Below are positions 33,835 to 37,043 of a stretch of DNA of 37,043 nt, one piece after another. Positions within the stretch are counted from its first letter, which is position 1, and each line of letters begins with the position of its first letter. Source of the stretch: Bradyrhizobium sp. SSBR45G (lineage in GTDB: Bacteria > Pseudomonadota > Alphaproteobacteria > Rhizobiales > Xanthobacteraceae). Both the position numbers and the translations under genes were made by a program. Under the pieces are notes generated by a model. It did not search any database and had not been told where the DNA came from. It saw only the letters and a list, made by a program, of their open reading frames with translations. Location: assembly GCF_030159255.1 (NCBI RefSeq), contig NZ_BSCT01000055.1, forward strand, positions 1 through 37,043, given 5' to 3'.

Positions 33835-34614
33835 TCAGTGGTGGCCGAACAGCATGTCGTTGATGCGCGCCTCGAGCGCGACCTGCTCGGGCGAGCCCAT
33901 CGTGCCCGGCGGCACGCTGTTGAGCTCGGCGCGGACGCGGCCCGGATGCGGCGACAGCAGCAGGATGCGCGAGCCGATCTTGATCGCCTCCTCGATCGAA
34001 TGCGTCACGAACAGCACGGTGAAGCGGGTGTCCTGCCACAATTGCAAGAGCTCATCCTGCATCTTGCGCCGGGTCAGCGCGTCGAGCGCCGCGAACGGCT
34101 CATCCATCAAGAGCACGTCCGGCTCCATCGCCATGCCCCTGGCGATCGCGACGCGCTGCTTCATGCCGCCCGACAGCATGTGCGGATAGGAGTCGATGAA
34201 CTTGGTGAGGCCGACCTTGTCGATATAGGATTTGGCGCGCTCGTTGGCCTCGGCCGTGCCGAGCCGGCCGCTGGCGGTCAGCGCGAACACGACGTTCTCG
34301 CGCACCGTCTTCCAGGGCAGCAGCTGGTCGAACTCCTGGAACACCATCATGCGGTCCGGCCCAGGCTCGGTGACGTCGTGACCCTTGAGCCGGATGCGGC
34401 CTTCGGTCGGCTTCAGATAGCCGCCGATCGCCTTGAGAAGGGTGGATTTGCCGCAACCGGAGGGCCCGAGCAGCACGAAACGGTCGGAATCGAAGACCTT
34501 GAAATCGACGCGATAGGTCGCCGTGACCAGCGTATCCGGCGTCTTGTACTGGAGCGTGACGCCCTCGACGGAGAGCAGTGGCTCGAACTGAGACGGCGAT
34601 TGATGGACAGTCAT
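33835..34614 (-). CDS. ABC transporter ATP-binding protein (SsuB/TauB-like)
   Basis: The 259-residue ATPase has Walker A GPSGCGKST (residues 50-58), the signature LSGGMKQR (147-154), Walker B VLLMDEPF (167-174) and the switch His205 (VTHS). The C-terminal ILLLSPHPGRVRAEL is typical of the nitrate/sulfonate/taurine subfamily. The ATG at 34614 is used. It is the first gene of the importer operon and divergent from the TctD-like response regulator, with a 120-base gap that contains a perfect 12-base palindrome. This placement suggests that the two-component pair controls the importer. Confidence 0.95.
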   Translation of the reverse strand: MTVHQSPSQFEPLLSVEGVTLQYKTPDTLVTATYRVDFKVFDSDRFVLLGPSGCGKSTLLKAIGGYLKPTEGRIRLKGHDVTEPGPDRMMVFQEFDQLLPWKTVRENVVFALTASGRLGTAEANERAKSYIDKVGLTKFIDSYPHMLSGGMKQRVAIARGMAMEPDVLLMDEPFAALDALTRRKMQDELLQLWQDTRFTVLFVTHSIEEAIKIGSRILLLSPHPGRVRAELNSVPPGTMGSPEQVALEARINDMLFGHH

Positions 34615-34641
34615 ACGTCCTCCCCTCCTTGATGTTGCAGT

Positions 34642-34653
34642 GCGAAATTTCGC
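34642..34653. promoter_or_regulatory. palindrome GCGAAATTTCGC between importer and regulator
   Basis: A perfect 12-base palindrome sits in the 120-base gap between the divergent starts at 34614 and 34735. A second, looser inverted repeat (CTTCG...CGAAG, 34662-34682) follows. Either could be an operator; the AT-rich palindrome may equally be part of a promoter. Confidence 0.4.
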
Positions 34654-34734
34654 TTGGTGCACTTCGGCGTCCTTATTCGAAGTGATAGAGGAGAAGACTG
34701 ACGCGAACCTGACTCCGAGGCGGACAACGAGACC

Positions 34735-35400
34735 TTGCGCATCCTGCTGGTGGAAGACACGCCCGAGATCGGCGCCGCCGTGACCAGCCGGTTCGAACGG
34801 ATCGGCTATGCCGTCGACTGGGAGAAGGACGGCCGCACTGCGAGCGAGCTGCTCGAGGTGCAGACCTATGACCTGATCGTGCTCGACGTGATGCTGCCCA
34901 ACATGGACGGTTTTGCCGTGCTCAAGCACTTGCGCAAGCGCGGCCTGCGTACGCCGGTGCTGGTGCTGACCGCGCGCTCCGCGGTCGACGACCGGATCGG
35001 CGCGCTCGACCTCGGCGCCGACGACTATCTGATCAAGCCGTTCGACTATCGCGAGCTGGATGCGCGTGCCCGCGCGCTGCTGCGGCGGGCGGCCGGCCAG
35101 TCCGACAATCTGCTGACGCTCGGGCCGCTGGTGATCGACCGCGCCGGCCGCACCGCGAGCGTCGCCGGCCAGCCGCTCGATCTGACTCGGCGCGAGCTGA
35201 CCGTACTGGAAATCCTGGCGGCGCGTCCCGGGCGCTACGTCGCCAAGGAGGAGCTCGTCGAGCAATTGTTCAGCTTCGACCAGGACCCGAGCCCGAACGC
35301 CGTCGAGCAGTTCATCGCGCGGCTTCGCCGCAAGCTGGCGGCGACATCCGTCGAGATCAAGACAGAGCGCGGCCTTGGCTATCAGCTCCACGCTTCGTGA
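34735..35400 (+). CDS. TctD/QseB-like OmpR-family response regulator
   Basis: The 221-residue regulator has the receiver acidic pair E7 and D8, the phospho-acceptor Asp51 (LIVLDVMLP) and Lys101 (IKPF). A winged helix follows with LTRRELTVLEILAARPGRYV and EQFIARLRRKLA. The start is TTG at 34735; no ATG fits the receiver. It overlaps the kinase gene by 26 bases, so synthesis is coupled. TctD-like regulators usually control carboxylate uptake. Here the divergent importer belongs to the nitrate/sulfonate class, so the target is likely that importer but the ligand is open. Confidence 0.93.
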   Translation: MRILLVEDTPEIGAAVTSRFERIGYAVDWEKDGRTASELLEVQTYDLIVLDVMLPNMDGFAVLKHLRKRGLRTPVLVLTARSAVDDRIGALDLGADDYLIKPFDYRELDARARALLRRAAGQSDNLLTLGPLVIDRAGRTASVAGQPLDLTRRELTVLEILAARPGRYVAKEELVEQLFSFDQDPSPNAVEQFIARLRRKLAATSVEIKTERGLGYQLHAS

Positions 35401-36766
35401 CATCAGGGCCTCGCTGCGCGCGCGCCTCCTGATCGCGATCGGCGCGATCCTGGCGGTCGGCGCCGTCGTGCTGAGCCTGGCCGCCTGGCAATATGCCGCC
35501 ACCGCCGCGCGCGATGCCTATGACAAGCTGATCGCCGGCGGCGCCGTGCAGATCGCCGAGAACGTCTACATGCATGGCGGCGTCGTGACGCTCGATCCGC
35601 CGGCGGCGGCGTTCGCGACGCTGTCGGCGTATGACCTCGTGTTCTACCGGGTCACCGATCCGCGCGGCGTGGTCGTTGCCGGCTATGACGACCTCGCCAT
35701 GACCGTGCCCGCCGCGGCGCTGCGCGAAGGCGTCGTTCTGCGCGACGGCGTCTATCGCGACCAGGCAGTGCGCATCGCAGCCGTGGCGCGGCGGCTCGAC
35801 GGCGCCCCCGGCGACGGCTGGAGCACGATCGTGCTGGCGCAGACCCTGCGCGCCCGCGACGCGCTGACCTGGGATCTCGCCTCCAAGGCGATCGGCCTGA
35901 TCGCGGCGATGAGCCTGCTGGCCCTGGTCGCAACCGCGCTGTGCCTTCGCCTCGTGTTCGCGCCGCTGACGCGGATCGAGGCCGAGATCGTCAAGCGCCG
36001 GCCGGATGATCTGAGCCCGATCGCCATGACGCCGCCGCGCGAGGTGCGCGCGCTGGTCGGCGCCATCGACGGCTTCATGCAGCGCCTGTCCGAGCGCATC
36101 AGCCTGATGCAGCGCTTCATCGCCGACGCCACCCATCAGCTGCGCACGCCGCTCGCGGCGATCGACGCCGAGGTGGAGCTGTTGACGGATCAGACCAAAG
36201 ATCCGAAGGCGCTCGACCGGCTACGCAGCCGCATCACAGACCTCGCCCGCCTCACCAGCCAGTTGCTCGACCACGCCATGATCCAGCACCGAGCCCAGGC
36301 GCCGCGCTTCGTCGCGACCGACATCAATGCGTTGGCAAAGTCGGTGTTGTCGCAGAGCGTGCCGCTGTCGCTCGACCGCGAGGTCTCCGTCAGCTTCGTG
36401 CCGTCAGACGAGGACGTTGTGATCGCGGTCGACGCGATCAGCGTGCGCGAGGCGCTCGCCAATCTCATCCACAACGCGCTGGCGCATGGCGCGAAGACGC
36501 GGCTGATGGTGCGGGTGGAGAAAACGGCAACGCGGGTCGCGATCATCGTCTGGGATGACGGGCCGGGCATCGCGGCGGAGGCGCAACAACGCTCATTGTC
36601 GCCGTTCCAGAAGGGCGACGCCTCCCGCGGCTCCGGCCTCGGGCTCGCGATCGCCGCCGAGGTCGCGCAGGCGCATGGGGGCAGCTTGCGGTTTGTCGGC
36701 GGCGCAGGGGATTTCAGCGTAAGGCTGGAGCTGCCGGTCGCCGATCAAGCACTGGAGCCAACTTGA
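35375..36766 (+). CDS. TctE-like sensor histidine kinase
   Basis: The 463-residue kinase has an N-terminal helix (LLIAIGAILAVGAVVLSLAA). A periplasmic 2CSK_N-type sensor spans about residues 40-170, and a second helix (IGLIAAMSLLALVATALCL) follows. HAMP comes next, then the H-box His254 (DATHQLRTPLAAIDAEVELL). The ATPase G1 (DDGPGI) and G2 (GSGLGLAIA) motifs are present. DATHQLRTPL is the diagnostic H-box of TctE-like sensors. The start is TTG at 35375, inside the regulator gene. It is the last complete gene in the window. Confidence 0.92.
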   Translation: MAISSTLRDIRASLRARLLIAIGAILAVGAVVLSLAAWQYAATAARDAYDKLIAGGAVQIAENVYMHGGVVTLDPPAAAFATLSAYDLVFYRVTDPRGVVVAGYDDLAMTVPAAALREGVVLRDGVYRDQAVRIAAVARRLDGAPGDGWSTIVLAQTLRARDALTWDLASKAIGLIAAMSLLALVATALCLRLVFAPLTRIEAEIVKRRPDDLSPIAMTPPREVRALVGAIDGFMQRLSERISLMQRFIADATHQLRTPLAAIDAEVELLTDQTKDPKALDRLRSRITDLARLTSQLLDHAMIQHRAQAPRFVATDINALAKSVLSQSVPLSLDREVSVSFVPSDEDVVIAVDAISVREALANLIHNALAHGAKTRLMVRVEKTATRVAIIVWDDGPGIAAEAQQRSLSPFQKGDASRGSGLGLAIAAEVAQAHGGSLRFVGGAGDFSVRLELPVADQALEPT

Positions 36767-36815
36767 CGAACCAGAGCAGCTTGTATCCGAGCTGAAGCAA
36801 CGATGACGGTGGCCT

Positions 36816-36838
36816 CCCCTCCCCCTTGCGGGGAGGGG
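36816..36838 (+). terminator. hairpin after the TctDE-like operon
   Basis: CCCCTCCCC (36816-36824) pairs with GGGGAGGGG (36830-36838) around CTTGC. It lies 49 bases past the kinase stop. The motif is also a frequent Bradyrhizobium palindrome, so it may be only a repeat. Confidence 0.5.
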
Positions 36839-36996
36839 TCGGGGGTGGGGGTCCGCGAGTCATGCTGTCAATGAGGGGCCCCCAACGAGAGCACCGATCC
36901 GCGCCCCCCAATTGAGGCACGCGGCCTGGACGCTCTAACAACTCACAAACAACTCAAATATCCAGGTCGCTCACAAGTCAGTTCAGCACCCGGTCC

Positions 36997-37043
36997 GACC
37001 GGGTTGATCCCTGACATTTTGGACCGGGCTGATCCCTGACAAT
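36997..37043. mobile_element. direct repeat resembling an insertion-sequence end
   Basis: GACCGGGTTGATCCCTGACA (36997-37016) recurs as GACCGGGCTGATCCCTGACA (37022-37041) with a 25-base period. Tandem end repeats of this kind occur at termini of IS21-type elements. The window stops here, so the element itself, if present, lies to the right. Confidence 0.5.

Overview
The window looks like chromosomal DNA of a Bradyrhizobium-type alphaproteobacterium (inference). The grounds are high GC, many GTG and TTG starts, and two dispersed repeat types typical of the group: the palindrome whose chance translation reads MAGLVPAIHV, and a roughly 500-base element carrying a long hairpin. The protein families (YcjX/YcjF, a quinone/redox-type CyaC cyclase, TPM/LemA, TctDE-like sensors) also fit Rhizobiales. 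No rRNA, tRNA, CRISPR array or complete insertion sequence was seen.

Layout. 1-531: repeat-filled non-coding DNA. 532-2223: outer-membrane beta-barrel protein (-). 2224-3508: non-coding, with one copy of the 500-base repeat and a 28-base-arm palindrome. 3521-5035: hemolysin III/TrhA-like membrane protein followed by a short-chain dehydrogenase (-). 5229-7741: ycjX-ycjF pair (+). 7745-9337: GT39 glycosyltransferase (-). 9472-11205: adenylate cyclase with a multi-histidine membrane anchor and a 2Fe-2S domain (+). 11433-11633: cold-shock protein. 11895-13103: CaiB/BaiF CoA-transferase (+), convergent with a secreted protein carrying one CXXCH motif (13105-14658, -). 14835-16856: Lys/Ala/Pro-rich single-pass membrane protein (-).

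16857-17819 is non-coding and carries a second, inverted copy of the 500-base repeat. 17.7-22.7 kb is an accessory-looking block bounded by a 30-base direct repeat. It holds an unrecognised two-gene unit (17820-19255), a cupin plus an ACP-like protein divergent from an Lrp/AsnC regulator, and a Tat-exported CocE/NonD hydrolase. 22.7-24.9 kb looks like decayed accessory DNA: an Imm11-like orphan, a truncated HlyC-type acyltransferase, a lipoprotein, and a short relic of the cupin gene.

24.9-26.6 kb: a glutathione transferase divergent from a WYL regulator across a perfect 11-base inverted repeat. 26.7-28.8 kb: a lemA-TPM-TPM operon (-). 28.9-31.5 kb: a small Gly/Cys secreted protein divergent from an OmpR/EnvZ-like pair, with a TGTAACG direct repeat between them. 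31.9-34.6 kb: an ABC importer of the nitrate/sulfonate/taurine class (-), divergent from a TctD/TctE-like two-component pair (34735-36766). The right edge carries a 25-base-period direct repeat that looks like the end of a mobile element lying mostly outside the window.

The strongest leads for undescribed biology are the unrecognised gene pair at 17820-19255 inside its repeat-bounded block, the cyclase with a Gln in place of the usual adenine-binding Lys, and the cupin/ACP-like/Lrp module with its 82%-identical relic 4.8 kb away.
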